Below are positions 25,343 to 35,812 of a stretch of 64,000 nt of DNA, in pieces. The position numbers and the translations under genes are program-made. The notes below the pieces were generated by a model. The model ran no database searches, was not told where the DNA came from, and saw only the letters and a program-made list of their open reading frames with translations. How positions within the stretch are numbered: position 1 is the first letter of the stretch; every line of letters begins with the position of its first letter. This stretch comes from Gordonia terrae (GTDB lineage: Bacteria > Actinomycetota > Actinomycetes > Mycobacteriales > Mycobacteriaceae). The stretch lies in assembly GCF_001698225.1 (NCBI RefSeq), contig NZ_CP016594.1, positions 3,348,001 through 3,412,000 of the forward strand. Reading direction: 5' to 3'.

Positions 25343-26767
25343 TCAGTGGTCCTGCTCGCCGATCCGGTGCACGTGGATGAGGTTGGTCGAACCGACCGTC
25401 CCGGGCGGTGCGCCGGCGACGATCACCACGACGTCGCCCTCGCTGAGGCGGCCGATACGCAGCAGCTGATGGTCGACCTGGTCGATCATGTGGTCGGTCG
25501 TGTCGACGTGGTCGACGATGAACGTCTCGGTGCCCCAGCTCAGGGCGAGCTGGCTGCGTACCGCCTGTGTGGGGGTGAATGCCAGCAGCGGCAGTCGCGA
25601 GTGCAGACGTGCCAGCCGGCGAACGGTGTCGCCGGACTGCGTGAACGCCACCAGCGCCTTCACCTCGAGGCGTTCGCCGATGTCGCGCGCAGCGTAGGAG
25701 ATGACGCCGCGCTTGGTGCGCGGCACGTGGGACAGCGGCGGAACGTCGCGGGGGCCGGTCTCGACCGCGCGGCAGATGCGGTCCATGGTGCGCACCGTCT
25801 CGAGCGGATGCTTGCCCACCGAGGTCTCCCCCGACAGCATGACCGCGTCGGCGCCGTCGAGGACCGCGTTGGCGACGTCGGATGCCTCGGCGCGGGTCGG
25901 GCGCGAGTTCTCGATCATGGAGTCGAGCATCTGCGTGGCGACGATGACCGGCTTGGCGTTCTCGCGGGCCATCTGGATGGCCCGCTTCTGCACCAGCGGT
26001 ACCTGCTCGAGCGGTAGCTCGACGCCCAGGTCGCCACGGGCGACCATGATCGCGTCGAAGGCGAGGACGATGGCCTCGAGGTTCTCGATGGCCTCGGGCT
26101 TCTCGAGTTTCGCGATGACCGGGACCCGGCGGCCCACGCGATCCATCACCTCGTGGACCAGTTCGATGTCGGACGGACTGCGCACGAAGGACAGCGCGAC
26201 CATGTCCACGCCGAGCCCAAGCGCGAATTCGAGGTCGGCGATGTCCTTCTCCGACATCGCGGGCACCGAGACACTCATCCCGGGAAGCGAGAGTCCCTTG
26301 TTGTTGCTGACCGGTCCACCCTCGGTCACGGTGCACACGACGTCGTTGCCCTCGACCGCGGACACCGCGAGGCCGACCTTGCCGTCGTCGACGAGCAGCC
26401 GATCTCCGGGGCTCGCGTCCTCGGCGAGTTGTTTGTAGGTGGTCGAGACCCGATCGTGGTCACCCACGACGTCGTCGATGGTGATGCGTACCTGTTCGCC
26501 GGTCTCCCAGACGGTCGAGCCGTCGCAGCCGTCGAAACGGCCGAGCCGGATCTTGGGTCCCTGGAGATCGGCGAGGACGCCGACGGCCTTCTCGGTGGTG
26601 TCCGACGCCTTGCGGACGCGCGCATAGACGGCCGCATGGTCCTCATGCGTACCGTGGCTGAAGTTCATTCGGGCCACGTCCATGCCGCTTTCGACGAGCT
26701 CTTTCAGACGCTCGTCGCTCGCGGTGGCCGGGCCCAGGGTGCAAACGATCTTGGTTCGGCGTGTCAC
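25343..26767 (-). CDS. pyk: Pyruvate kinase
   Basis: A 474-residue glycolytic enzyme that converts phosphoenolpyruvate and ADP to pyruvate and ATP. It has the N-terminal TKIVCTLGPAT, the substrate/ATP segment MDVARMNFSHG (about 29-39), the catalytic Lys in VIAKLEKPEAI, and MVARGDLGVELPLEQVP (about 239-255) followed by KPVIVATQMLDSMI. The C-terminal allosteric domain is complete. The GTG start is 6 bases after TAAGGT, so the mRNA may be leaderless; GGAGG lies further upstream inside the would-be promoter. A strong hairpin separates it from gltD. Confidence 0.97.
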   Translation of the reverse strand: MTRRTKIVCTLGPATASDERLKELVESGMDVARMNFSHGTHEDHAAVYARVRKASDTTEKAVGVLADLQGPKIRLGRFDGCDGSTVWETGEQVRITIDDVVGDHDRVSTTYKQLAEDASPGDRLLVDDGKVGLAVSAVEGNDVVCTVTEGGPVSNNKGLSLPGMSVSVPAMSEKDIADLEFALGLGVDMVALSFVRSPSDIELVHEVMDRVGRRVPVIAKLEKPEAIENLEAIVLAFDAIMVARGDLGVELPLEQVPLVQKRAIQMARENAKPVIVATQMLDSMIENSRPTRAEASDVANAVLDGADAVMLSGETSVGKHPLETVRTMDRICRAVETGPRDVPPLSHVPRTKRGVISYAARDIGERLEVKALVAFTQSGDTVRRLARLHSRLPLLAFTPTQAVRSQLALSWGTETFIVDHVDTTDHMIDQVDHQLLRIGRLSEGDVVVIVAGAPPGTVGSTNLIHVHRIGEQDH

Positions 26768-26773
26768 AAGAAC

Positions 26774-26779
26774 ACCTTA
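26774..26779 (-). promoter_or_regulatory. Leaderless-type -10 element for pyk
   Basis: TAAGGT on the minus strand is followed by six bases (GTTCTT) and the GTG start of pyk. Confidence 0.5.
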
Positions 26780-26823
26780 GTCCTCCTCGAGGGTGCATCT
26801 CCATGTCGCCGTCGACTCCTCAT

Positions 26824-26860
26824 CGGCCCGCCACCAACTGTTACCGCTGGTGGCGGGCCG
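26824..26860 (-). terminator. Strong hairpin between gltD and pyk
   Basis: Perfect 13-base arms CGGCCCGCCACCA / TGGTGGCGGGCCG surround an 11-base loop, 77 bases beyond the gltD stop. There is no U-run, but the stem is long and GC-rich, as in many actinobacterial terminators. Confidence 0.65.
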
Positions 26861-26936
26861 CTACCGCCGAGTATGAAATTTACTTAACTTGTTGCGGCCG
26901 CGCGTGTTCGGCGGAGACCGCGGGGCGCCAGGGCGA

Positions 26937-28442
26937 TCAGCGGACGGACAGCGGCAGGGATGCCGGCCGGACCGGTGAGGGCAGATCCGATTCGCCGACG
27001 AGGAACTCGTCCACCGCACGCGCGGTCGACCGGCCCTCCGCGATCGCCCACACCACCAGCGAGGCGCCGCGGTGGGCGTCACCGCAGACGAAGACGCCCG
27101 GTGCGTCGGTCTGCCAGTCACTCCCGCACGAGATGACGCCGCGACGGTTCGGTTCGATCTCCAGTCCGGTCAGCAGCGGGCCGCCGCGCACGCCGGCGAA
27201 GCCGATCGCGAACAACGCCAGCTCACAAGGGATCTCGAATTCCTCACTCACCGGCGTGATCTCCCGGCGACCGTCGGCGTCCCGGATCACCTCCACCTCG
27301 GCGAGCACCATGGTCGTGACGTTGCCTGCGTCGTCACCCTCGAACCGTTGCACCGCGACCTGGTGCAACCGATCTCCGCCCTCGTCGTGCGCGCTGGAGG
27401 TCCGCATGATGAGCGGCCACGTAGGCCACGGCGACCGTTCGTCGTCGCGCTCCCCGGGCAGTTCTGGGTTGTAATCGAGTTGCACGACCGAGGCCGCACC
27501 CTGGCGGTGCGCCGTACCCAGACAGTCGGCTCCGGTGTCGCCGCCGCCGATGATCACGACGTGCTTGCCCGCCGCGGTGATGGCCGCCGGGCCGTCGCCC
27601 TCGCACTCCTTGTTGGCGGGCACGAGATGCTCCATGGCGAGGTGGATGCCGTTCAGTTCCCGACCCGGCACCGGGTTGTCGCGCGCCTCCATCGCACCGA
27701 TGGCCAGCACCACCGCGTCGTGGGTCGCGCGCAGGTCGGCGACCGACAGGTCCGTCCCCACGTCGCAGTTGGTCACGAACGTCGTTCCCTCCGCGCGCAT
27801 CTGGGCGATGCGCCGGTCGATGTCGGACTTCTGCAGCTTGTACTCCGGGATGCCGTAACGCAGCAACCCACCGAGACGGTCGTCGCGCTCGTAGACGGTG
27901 ACATCGTGGCCGGCCCGGGTGAGCTGTTGTGCCGCAGCGAGTCCCGCCGGGCCGGACCCGACGACCCCCACCGACTTGCCGGTGGTGGACTCGGGACGCT
28001 CGGGCCCGATAATGCCCTCGGCCCACGATTCGTAGGCGATCGTCTTCTCGATGCGCTTGATGGTCACGCTGCCGCCGGTGGCCGGTTCGGAGATCGACAG
28101 CACGCATGCGGCCTCGCACGGCGCGGGGCACACCATCCCGGTGAACTCCGGGAAGTTGTTGGTCGCGTGGAGCCTGCTGCTCGCCGCATCCCACCGGCCG
28201 CGCCGGACCAGGTCGTTCCACTCCGGGATGAGGTTGCCGAGCGGGCACCCGGCGGTGCCGGAGTGGCAGAACGGGATACCGCAGTCCATACAGCGGCGGG
28301 CCTGCCCGCTGACCTCGTCGAGAACCTTGATCGGGTTGTCGGCGTGCTCGTAGACGTCGTCCCAGTCGTGGACCCGTTCGGCGACGGGCCGGTACTTCGC
28401 CTCTTTCTTCGGGACTTCCAGGAATCCGCGCGGATCAGCCAC
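26937..28442 (-). CDS. gltD: Glutamate synthase small subunit
   Basis: A 501-residue NADPH-oxidising subunit of GOGAT. The N-terminal adrenodoxin-type domain carries the iron-sulfur cysteines in [18 protein letters not shown] (about 47-64) and [12 protein letters not shown] (about 104-115). FAD binding is at [17 protein letters not shown] (about 156-172) and NADPH binding at [36 protein letters not shown] near the C-terminus is the family FAD motif. GTG 28442 ([20 protein letters not shown]) matches the family N-terminus and overlaps the end of gltB by 8 bases. Confidence 0.96.
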   Translation of the reverse strand: MADPRGFLEVPKKEAKYRPVAERVHDWDDVYEHADNPIKVLDEVSGQARRCMDCGIPFCHSGTAGCPLGNLIPEWNDLVRRGRWDAASSRLHATNNFPEFTGMVCPAPCEAACVLSISEPATGGSVTIKRIEKTIAYESWAEGIIGPERPESTTGKSVGVVGSGPAGLAAAQQLTRAGHDVTVYERDDRLGGLLRYGIPEYKLQKSDIDRRIAQMRAEGTTFVTNCDVGTDLSVADLRATHDAVVLAIGAMEARDNPVPGRELNGIHLAMEHLVPANKECEGDGPAAITAAGKHVVIIGGGDTGADCLGTAHRQGAASVVQLDYNPELPGERDDERSPWPTWPLIMRTSSAHDEGGDRLHQVAVQRFEGDDAGNVTTMVLAEVEVIRDADGRREITPVSEEFEIPCELALFAIGFAGVRGGPLLTGLEIEPNRRGVISCGSDWQTDAPGVFVCGDAHRGASLVVWAIAEGRSTARAVDEFLVGESDLPSPVRPASLPLSVR

Positions 28443-31400
28443 GTGCCGCCTCCATGATCGCTGAATCGACGTCGCGTCCTTCGGCTTCGGCCATCCGGGC
28501 CGCGTCGAGGACACGCTTGTAATCGGTGGGCATCACCTTGGTGAACGCGAGGCAGCGTCGGGGCCAGTCGGCCAGGATCGACGCGCCGATCGCGGAACCG
28601 GTCAGTTCGGTGTGCGTCGCGACGGTGCGCTTGAGCCAGGCCAGGTCCTCCGGGTCGGGACGCAGGAGTTCGACCATGGCCATGTTCACCTTCGCCTGAT
28701 CGAGATCGTGCACGAACGCGATACCACCGGACATGCCCGCCGCGAGGTTCCGTCCGGTCGGCCCGAGGACGACCACCCGGCCGCCGGTCATGTACTCGCA
28801 GGCGTGATCGCCCACCCCTTCGACGATGGCCGTCGCGCCGGAGTTGCGTACCGAGAACCGTTCACCCACACGGCCTCTGAGATACACCTCACCCGATGTC
28901 GCGCCGTAGAGGATCGTGTTGCCGGCGATGACCTGGTCTTCGGCGACGAACAGCGCATCGGGGTTGGGGGCGACGATGATCTTGCCGCCGCACAGCCCCT
29001 TTCCGACGTAGTCGTTGGTGTCACCGGTCAACCGGATCGTGACGCCGGGCGGCAGGAATGCACCCAGCGACTGTCCGGCCGAGCCATGGAGCCGAACCGT
29101 GATCGTGTCATCGGCGAGGCCGTCGGCCCCGTACCGACGCGTCACCTCCGAACCGAGGAGCGTGCCGACCGTCCGGTTCACGTTGCGCACCGGTAGTTCC
29201 AGGGTCACCGGGTGCGCGTCCTCGAGTGCGCCCTCGGCGAGCTGGATCAGGGTTTGGTCGAGCGCACGGTCGAGGCCGTGTTCCTGGCCCCGCACCCGGC
29301 GACTCGGGCCCTTGTCCGCCACCTTGCGGAAGATCGGGCTCAAGTCGAGGCCCGCGGACTTCCAATGCGCCACCGCGGTGTCGGTATGCAGTCGCTGTGA
29401 CTGCCCGATCGCATCGTCGAGAGTGCGATAGCCCAACCGCGCCAGGTACTCCCGGACGTCTTCGGCGATGAACCGGAAAAAGTTCACCAGGTGGTCCACC
29501 TGTCCGGTGAACCGCGACCGGAGCTGCGGATTCTGTGTCGCGACGCCGACGGGGCACGTGTCCAGGTGGCACACACGCATCATGATGCACCCCGCGACGA
29601 TCAGGGGCGCGGTGGAGAAGCCGTACTCCTCGGCTCCGAGCAGGGCCGCGGTGATGACGTCGCGGCCGGTGCGCAGCGCACCGTCGCACTGCACCGTGAT
29701 GCGGTCGCGCAGGCCGTTGAGCATCAACGTCTGCTGGGCGTCGGCGAGGCCGATCTCCCACGGCGTACCGGCGTGCTTCAGGGAGGTGAGGGGCGATGCG
29801 CCGGTCCCGCCGTCGTGCCCGGAGATCAGGACCACGTCGGCGTGCGCCTTCGACACCCCGGTCGCGACCGTCCCCACACCGACCGCGCTGACGAGCTTCA
29901 CGTGGATGCGCGCCTGCGAGTTCGCGTTCTTCAGGTCGTGGATCAGTTGTGCGAGATCCTCGATCGAGTAGATGTCGTGGTGCGGCGGTGGCGAGATCAA
30001 CGCCACACCCGGCGTCGAGTGCCGGGTCTTGGCGATCCACGGATACACCTTGTAGGCCGGGAGTTGGCCGCCTTCACCGGGTTTGGCTCCCTGCGCCATC
30101 TTGATCTGGATGTCGGTGGCGTTGATCAGATAGTCACTCGTCACGCCGAACCGGCCGGATGCGACCTGTTTGACCGCACTGCGTCGTTCGGGATCGTAGA
30201 GACGATCCACGTCCTCGCCGCCCTCCCCCGAGTTCGAGCGGCCGCCGATCCTGTTCATCGCCATCGCGATGGTCTCGTGCGCCTCCGCGGAGATCGAACC
30301 GTAGCTCATCGCGCCGGTGTTGAAGCGCTTCATGATCTCCTCGACCGGTTCCACCTCGTCGAGCGGGATCGGTTCGCGCGCATCGAGATCGAACTCGAAC
30401 AGTCCGCGGAGGGTGCCACCCTCGCGCGAGAGCCGGTCGACCTCGTCGGAGTACTTCCGGAAGATCTCGGCCCGGCCGGTCTTGGTGGCGTGCTGCAGCA
30501 GGAAGATGGTCTCGGGCGAGAAGAGGTGGAGCTCGCCCTCACGGCGGTACTGGTATTCGCCGCCGACCTCCAGCCGACGGTAGACCTGCTCGGTGGGATT
30601 CTCCGGGAAGGCCCGGTGGTGGCGGATACGCACCTCCTCGGCCAGTTCGTCGAGTCCGACGCCCTCGATGCGCGAGACCGTCCGGGTGAAGTACTCCCGC
30701 ACCACCTCCGACGACAATCCCACGGCCTCGAAAGCCTGTGCGGCGGTGTAGGAGCTGATGGTGGAGATGCCCATCTTGCTCATCACCTTCAACACTCCCT
30801 TGCCGAGCGCCTCGAGATAGTTGCCGATCGCCTTGGCGCGTGTCACGCCGGTCAGCTCGCCCTCGGCGATCAGGTCCTCGATCGTCTCCAGCGCGAGGTA
30901 GGGGTTGACCGCGGCCGCACCGAACCCGATGAGGGTGGCGATGTGGTGGACCTCGCGGGCGTCGCCCGACTCCACCACCAGCGCGACCCTGGTCCGCTCC
31001 TTGGTACGCACCAGGTGGTGGTGCACGGCCGAGGTGGCCAGCAGCGACGGGATGGGGGCGTGCTCGGAGTCGGTCAGCCGATCCGAGATCACCAGGGTCG
31101 TGTGTCCCTCGGCGATCGCCTGACTGGCCCGCCGGCGCAGATCCTCGAGGGCCGCCGCGAGACCCGCGCCTCCTTCGGACACCTCGTACAGTGCGCGGAG
31201 CACCTTCGCCGACAGACCGGGATTGTCGCCGTCGTCGTCGATGTGCACGAGCTTGGCCAGTTCGGCGTTGTCCAGCACCGGCCAGTGCACCATGATCTGG
31301 CGGCACGACGCCGCGGTCGGCCGGAGCAGGTTCTGCTCCGGACCCATGACGCGACTCATCGACGTGACGATCTCCTCGCGGATCGCATCCAGCGGCGGGT

Positions 31401-33006
31401 TGGTGACCTGGGCGAACAGCTCGACGAAGTAGTCGTAGAGCAGCCGGGACCGCTGCGACAGGACCGCGACCGGGGTGTCGGTGCCCATCGACCCGAGCGG
31501 TTCGTAACCCGACGCCGCCATCGGGGTCAGGAGCACGCGCAGGTCTTCCTCGGTGTAGCCGAAGGAGATCTGACGGCGGACGACGGTGTCGTGGTTGGGC
31601 TGGAAGACGGGCCGATCGGGCAGCGTCGCGATGTCGAGGAGCCCGGCGTGCAACCACTCGTCGTAGGCCTCGGCGTTCATCAGCTCACTCTTGAGCTCCT
31701 CATCGGGGATGATCCGGCCCTGCGCGGTGTCGACGAGGAACATGCGACCGGGTTCGAGGCGGCCCTTGCTGATCACCTCGTCCACCGGGACGTCCAGGAC
31801 ACCGGATTCGGACGCGAGGATGACGCGGCCGTCGCGTGTCTGCCACCACCGGCCGGGGCGCAGGCCGTTGCGGTCGAGCACCGCGCCGACGACCGTGCCG
31901 TCGGTGAAGGTGACGCACGCCGGTCCGTCCCACGCCTCCATCAGCGATGCGTTGAACTGCAGGAACGCCCGACGACGGGGGTCCATGTCCGGCACATTCT
32001 CCCACGCTTCGGGAACCATCATCATCACCGCGTGGTGGACGTCGCGGCCGCCGAGGTGCAGCAGTTCCAGGACCTCGTCCAACGATGCCGAGTCGGAGGC
32101 CTCGGGGGTGCAGATCGGGAACGCGCGCTTGAGATCTCCCGGGATCAGATCGGTCTCGAGGAGGGCCTCGCGGGCCCGCATCCGGTTCCGGTTGCCGCGC
32201 ACGGTGTTGATCTCGCCGTTGTGCGCCACGAACCGGAAGGGATGCGCGAGCGGCCACGACGGGAAGGTGTTGGTGGAGAAACGCGAGTGGACGATGGCGA
32301 TCGCGCTGAGGCAGCGGTCATCTCGCAGATCCTCGTAATACAGCGGCAGCTGCATCGTGGTGAGCATGCCCTTGTAGACCATCGTGCGACTCGACAGCGA
32401 CGGGAAGTACAGGCCGGTACCCGCCTCCTCGATGTCCGCGGTCACCCGTTCGGCCTGCTTGCGGAACGGGTAGATGTATCGATCGAGGGCCAGCCCGGCG
32501 ATCCGTTCGGCACCGGGGGCCGGGTCGACGGTGACGAACAGCTGCATCATGTACGGCATGCATGCGACGGCGGTCCCGCCGACGTCGGCGTGTTCGTGGT
32601 CCACGGGGAGATCACGCCAGCCCAGGACGGTGATGCCCTCGTCGGCGGCGAGGGTCTCGACCCGATCGATCGCGGCCCGGCGGAGGTCGGGGTCCATCGG
32701 CAGGAAGCACGTTCCCGCGGCGTAGGCGTTCGACCCGTCCGCGGCGGGCTCGGGGAGGTCGAAGTCGACGGTGGCGCGCAGCAGCTCGTCGGGAAGCTGG
32801 ATCAGGATTCCCGCACCGTCACCGCTGTTGGTCTCCGCCCCGGCGGCACCGCGGTGCTCGAGGTTCTCCAGTGCGAGCAGACCATCGGCGACGATCGAAT
32901 GCGAACGGCGACCGTGGATGTCGGTGACCATGGCGACGCCACACGAGTCGACCTCGGCCTCCGGGTCGTACAAACCCTGCTTGGCCGGGAGCGCAGAAAA
33001 CAGCAT
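28435..33006 (-). CDS. gltB: Glutamate synthase large subunit
   Basis: A 1523-residue enzyme that makes two glutamates from glutamine and 2-oxoglutarate. The class II glutaminase domain begins at Cys22 (VDSCGVAMV) after a short propeptide, so the ATG at 33006 with GGAGG about 6 bases upstream is the right start. The FMN-binding synthase domain shows [12 protein letters not shown] and [12 protein letters not shown]. The 3Fe-4S cysteines are in [15 protein letters not shown]. The C-terminal GXGXG beta-helix domain is present ([22 protein letters not shown] and [19 protein letters not shown]). Size and order are normal. In the M. tuberculosis order I recall, gltBD is not between lgt and pyk, so here it appears inserted into a conserved block. 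Confidence 0.97.
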   Translation of the reverse strand: MLFSALPAKQGLYDPEAEVDSCGVAMVTDIHGRRSHSIVADGLLALENLEHRGAAGAETNSGDGAGILIQLPDELLRATVDFDLPEPAADGSNAYAAGTCFLPMDPDLRRAAIDRVETLAADEGITVLGWRDLPVDHEHADVGGTAVACMPYMMQLFVTVDPAPGAERIAGLALDRYIYPFRKQAERVTADIEEAGTGLYFPSLSSRTMVYKGMLTTMQLPLYYEDLRDDRCLSAIAIVHSRFSTNTFPSWPLAHPFRFVAHNGEINTVRGNRNRMRAREALLETDLIPGDLKRAFPICTPEASDSASLDEVLELLHLGGRDVHHAVMMMVPEAWENVPDMDPRRRAFLQFNASLMEAWDGPACVTFTDGTVVGAVLDRNGLRPGRWWQTRDGRVILASESGVLDVPVDEVISKGRLEPGRMFLVDTAQGRIIPDEELKSELMNAEAYDEWLHAGLLDIATLPDRPVFQPNHDTVVRRQISFGYTEEDLRVLLTPMAASGYEPLGSMGTDTPVAVLSQRSRLLYDYFVELFAQVTNPPLDAIREEIVTSMSRVMGPEQNLLRPTAASCRQIMVHWPVLDNAELAKLVHIDDDGDNPGLSAKVLRALYEVSEGGAGLAAALEDLRRRASQAIAEGHTTLVISDRLTDSEHAPIPSLLATSAVHHHLVRTKERTRVALVVESGDAREVHHIATLIGFGAAAVNPYLALETIEDLIAEGELTGVTRAKAIGNYLEALGKGVLKVMSKMGISTISSYTAAQAFEAVGLSSEVVREYFTRTVSRIEGVGLDELAEEVRIRHHRAFPENPTEQVYRRLEVGGEYQYRREGELHLFSPETIFLLQHATKTGRAEIFRKYSDEVDRLSREGGTLRGLFEFDLDAREPIPLDEVEPVEEIMKRFNTGAMSYGSISAEAHETIAMAMNRIGGRSNSGEGGEDVDRLYDPERRSAVKQVASGRFGVTSDYLINATDIQIKMAQGAKPGEGGQLPAYKVYPWIAKTRHSTPGVALISPPPHHDIYSIEDLAQLIHDLKNANSQARIHVKLVSAVGVGTVATGVSKAHADVVLISGHDGGTGASPLTSLKHAGTPWEIGLADAQQTLMLNGLRDRITVQCDGALRTGRDVITAALLGAEEYGFSTAPLIVAGCIMMRVCHLDTCPVGVATQNPQLRSRFTGQVDHLVNFFRFIAEDVREYLARLGYRTLDDAIGQSQRLHTDTAVAHWKSAGLDLSPIFRKVADKGPSRRVRGQEHGLDRALDQTLIQLAEGALEDAHPVTLELPVRNVNRTVGTLLGSEVTRRYGADGLADDTITVRLHGSAGQSLGAFLPPGVTIRLTGDTNDYVGKGLCGGKIIVAPNPDALFVAEDQVIAGNTILYGATSGEVYLRGRVGERFSVRNSGATAIVEGVGDHACEYMTGGRVVVLGPTGRNLAAGMSGGIAFVHDLDQAKVNMAMVELLRPDPEDLAWLKRTVATHTELTGSAIGASILADWPRRCLAFTKVMPTDYKRVLDAARMAEAEGRDVDSAIMEAARG

Positions 33007-33108
33007 CACTACCTCCACTCGAACCGGAGATCGGTTCGCTGCTGAGTGTCCATTGGGACAGCACTGGCCCGTGGAGCATTGCGCGGCGTACGAACGACCG
33101 TGCCGAGA

Positions 33109-33172
33109 TCGGTACCGGGCTGAGTCAGAACCGTTGAGCTGATCGCGTGCTCTGGAACGGTCGGTACCGGGC
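33109..33172. repeat. Direct repeats in the gltB upstream region
   Basis: TCGGTACCGGGC occurs at 33109-33120 and again at 33161-33172, 52 bases apart start to start (about five helical turns). Each contains the palindrome CGGTACCG. They lie 103-166 bases before the gltB start, in the 294-base gap between gltB and lgt, and could be paired binding sites of a nitrogen regulator. I see no canonical GlnR or AmtR motif and nothing else in the gap. Confidence 0.5.
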
Positions 33173-33300
33173 GGAGGGATCGCGCACCGTGAGATTCCGA
33201 TCCTAGCCGAACACCCCGGGAGGAGTCGTCGGCCGAGACCTGTGATGAAGGCGACCACGGCCACGAGGTCCCCGGATCGGACCGTGGCAGGGTCCAGGGT

Positions 33301-34923
33301 TCAGGACCTGCCCCCGCCGGTGGTGCCGGGATCCGCGTCGTCCCAGGGGTCCACCGGGTCGACGGAATCCGGACCGTCCGGCACGTTCGTGTCGGAGTCG
33401 GCGCCGGCCTCGTCGACGGTGTCGGGCTCCGGGGCCGGCGTGTCATCGCCGACCGGGTCGTCATCGCCGGCCGGGTCATCGTCGCCGGCCGGGTCGTCAT
33501 CGCTTGCCGGGTCGTCGGCCACGGCGGCGTCGGTGGCGGTGTTGTCGGGTGCGTCGGCGTTGTCGGTGGCGGTGTTGTCGGGCGCGTCGGCGTTGTCGGT
33601 GGCGTCGTCGTCGGTGGCGGTGGCCTCGGCAGCATCGGATCCATCGGTATCCGATTCGTCCACCGCGGTATCCGGCGAGGTCGCGGTGTCCGACACCTCG
33701 GTCTCCGGCTCCGCTGCGTCCGCAGCCGGTGCGGATTCCTCGGGCTCCGACTCGGTCGCGCCCGGCCCTGCCGCATCGGACGCGGCTTCAGCGGACACGG
33801 TGTCATCGCTGTCGTCGCTGCCGTCGGCGGTGCCGCCCGCGACGGCCTCGTCGTCGACCACCGGGGTTCCGGCGGATCGGTCCGGACCGTCGGCCTCGAA
33901 CAGCGACGACCCCGACGCACTCGTCGCGACCCCGCCGGCAACGACCGTCGACGTGGTCTCCGGTTCGGCGTCCTCGTCGTACCAGTCGTCGACGTAGCCG
34001 GCCACGCCCTGTTCCGCGAGTTCGGCGGCACGGTCGTCGTGGTACATCTCCAGTCCCTGTTCGCGTCCCTTGGGCGCGACCACGAAGTAGATGACGGCGG
34101 CGAGGAACACCAGCGCCGCGGTGAACAGGTTCGGCCGGATGCCCGCGATGTCGTTGGCGACGGCGGCTCGGTCGTCGCGGAGCAGTTCCACGAAGAACCG
34201 GCCGAGGCAGTAGCCCGCGACGTACAGCGCGAACAGCCGGCCGTGTCCGATGCGGAAGTATCGGTCGACGACCACGAGGAGGACGACGATGAGAACGTTC
34301 CACAGCAGCTCGTAGAGGAAGGTCGGGTGGACGACGGCGACCACGACCCCGTTGGAGACGCCGTCGATCAGCCCGGGGTCGGAGTACCCGGCGGCGTTCT
34401 GACGTTCGTAGATCTCGAGACCCCACGGCAGGGTGGTCTCGCGACCGTAGAGCTCCTGATTGAAGTAGTTGCCGACTCGACCGATGGCCTGCGCCAACAG
34501 GATCGGCGGTGCGATGGCGTCGCCGAAGGCGGGCAGGCGGATTCCGCGTCGACGAGCGCCGATCCACGCACCGACCGCACCGAGCGCGACCGCGCCCCAG
34601 ATACCGAGACCGCCGTCCCAGATCTTCAGGGCGTCGATCGGTTCCTTGAGGGCGTCGGCGCCGAAATACGTCTTCCAGTCGGTGATGAGGTGATAGAGCC
34701 GGCCACCGACGAGACCGAACGGCACGGCCCAGATCGCGACGTCGAGAACCTCGCCGTCCTGGCCACCGCGCGCCATCCACCGGCGGTTGCCCCACCAGAC
34801 CGCGACGACGATGCCGACGATGATGCAGAGCGCATACGCGCGGAGCGGAAAGGGGCCGATGTCCCACACGCCCTGGGGCGGACTGGGGAGGTAGGCCAGC
34901 ATCGTCGAGGTCGGCGCGATCAC
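33301..34923 (-). CDS. lgt: Prolipoprotein diacylglyceryl transferase with long acidic tail
   Basis: A 540-residue protein. Residues 1-290 are a normal Lgt: seven membrane helices, RAYALCIIVGI near the start, PFGLVGGRLYHLITDW, WDGGLGIWGA and the signature GRVGNYFNQELYGRET (about 161-176). It transfers diacylglycerol from phosphatidylglycerol to the lipobox Cys. Residues about 300-540 are a cytoplasmic, Asp/Ala/Pro/Thr-rich, disordered tail containing repeated units. Long tails occur on Lgt of mycolic-acid bacteria, but this one is nearly as long as the enzyme. GTG 34923 follows TAGGGT by 6 bases (leaderless); ATG 34902 is the alternative. Confidence 0.95.
   Translation of the reverse strand: MIAPTSTMLAYLPSPPQGVWDIGPFPLRAYALCIIVGIVVAVWWGNRRWMARGGQDGEVLDVAIWAVPFGLVGGRLYHLITDWKTYFGADALKEPIDALKIWDGGLGIWGAVALGAVGAWIGARRRGIRLPAFGDAIAPPILLAQAIGRVGNYFNQELYGRETTLPWGLEIYERQNAAGYSDPGLIDGVSNGVVVAVVHPTFLYELLWNVLIVVLLVVVDRYFRIGHGRLFALYVAGYCLGRFFVELLRDDRAAVANDIAGIRPNLFTAALVFLAAVIYFVVAPKGREQGLEMYHDDRAAELAEQGVAGYVDDWYDEDAEPETTSTVVAGGVATSASGSSLFEADGPDRSAGTPVVDDEAVAGGTADGSDDSDDTVSAEAASDAAGPGATESEPEESAPAADAAEPETEVSDTATSPDTAVDESDTDGSDAAEATATDDDATDNADAPDNTATDNADAPDNTATDAAVADDPASDDDPAGDDDPAGDDDPVGDDTPAPEPDTVDEAGADSDTNVPDGPDSVDPVDPWDDADPGTTGGGRS
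33452..33597. repeat. Tandem coding repeats in the Lgt tail
   Basis: Three adjacent 18-bp units (33452-33505) encode Pro-Ala-Gly-Asp-Asp-Asp-like hexapeptides. Two 33-bp units (33532-33564 and 33565-33597, one base different) encode an 11-residue unit read as NADAPDNTATD. They are likely to vary in copy number by slippage without breaking the frame. Confidence 0.75.
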
Positions 34924-34929
34924 GCTGCC

Positions 34930-34935
34930 ACCCTA
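34930..34935 (-). promoter_or_regulatory. Leaderless-type -10 element for lgt
   Basis: TAGGGT on the minus strand is followed by six bases (GGCAGC) and the GTG start at 34923, so lgt can be transcribed apart from the trp genes. Confidence 0.55.
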
Positions 34936-35002
34936 GCCGACCGGCAGCACCGCTCCCCTCGTCGACCGGACCCGCCGGGCCGATCAGGAACGAGAGCTCG
35001 GA

Positions 35003-35812
35003 TCAGACCGTCGCGCGACGCGAGCGGACGCCCTCGGCCAGCTCGGCGACCAGGGAGGCCAGCCGGTCCTGGCCGGCGTTCGCCGCGGTCACCAACGCCG
35101 ACCCGACGATCACACCGTCGGCGTAGGATGCGATCTGCGCCGCCTGCTCACGGTTGCGCACGCCGAGTCCGACGCCGATCGGGATGTCGGAGTACTCGCG
35201 AACCCGGGCACACAGCTCGGGGGCCATGTCCGACACCGCATCCCGCGCGCCGGTCACGCCCATCGTGGACGCCGCGTAGACGAAACCGCGAGATGCGTCG
35301 ACGGTGAGGGCGATGCGCTCGGTCGTCGACGACGGCGCGACCAGATAGATGCGATCGAGACCGTGCCGATCGGCGGCCTCGTGCCACTGCGCACCCTCTT
35401 CGGGGATCAGGTTCGGGGTGATCAGCCCCGCGCCGCCGGCCGCTGCCAGATCGCGGGCGAAGTTCTCGACGCCATACTTGAGGACCGGGTTCCAGTAGCT
35501 CATCACCACTGCGTTGCCACCTGCGGAGGTGATGGCCTCGACCGCGGTGAACACGTCGCGGACGCGCACGCCGTTGGTCAGCGCCTGGTCGGCGGCATCC
35601 TGGATGGTCGGGCCGTCCATCACCGGGTCGGAGTAGGGCACCCCGACCTCGATGATGTCGCAACCGGCGTCGACCATGGTCCGGAACGAGATCAGCGACT
35701 CCTCGACCGTCGGGAAACCGACCGGGAGATAGCCGATCAGCGCACTGCGACCCTCCTCGCGGCATCGGTCGAACACGGGGCCGAGCTTCGACGGGATCGA
35801 CTGGGTGCTCAT
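35003..35812 (-). CDS. trpA: Tryptophan synthase alpha subunit
   Basis: A 269-residue TIM-barrel subunit that cleaves indole-3-glycerol phosphate to indole, which is channelled to TrpB. The catalytic Glu and Asp lie in [20 protein letters not shown] (about 53-72). [30 protein letters not shown] and [11 protein letters not shown] are the other family blocks, and [11 protein letters not shown] binds phosphate. It overlaps trpB by ATGA. Confidence 0.97.
   Translation of the reverse strand: MSTQSIPSKLGPVFDRCREEGRSALIGYLPVGFPTVEESLISFRTMVDAGCDIIEVGVPYSDPVMDGPTIQDAADQALTNGVRVRDVFTAVEAITSAGGNAVVMSYWNPVLKYGVENFARDLAAAGGAGLITPNLIPEEGAQWHEAADRHGLDRIYLVAPSSTTERIALTVDASRGFVYAASTMGVTGARDAVSDMAPELCARVREYSDIPIGVGLGVRNREQAAQIASYADGVIVGSALVTAANAGQDRLASLVAELAEGVRSRRATV

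Noticed and set aside
29491..33045. Very long open frame (about 1180 codons) on the plus strand
   Set aside because: It is antisense to gltB, whose protein matches glutamate synthase end to end. The plus-strand translation is rich in Arg, Gly, Val and Asp and has no domain. High GC keeps antisense frames open.
33452..33597. Repeats as a possible non-coding repeat region
   Set aside because: They are in frame within the Lgt tail and keep coding constraints (Asp/Ala/Pro codons). They are coding low complexity.
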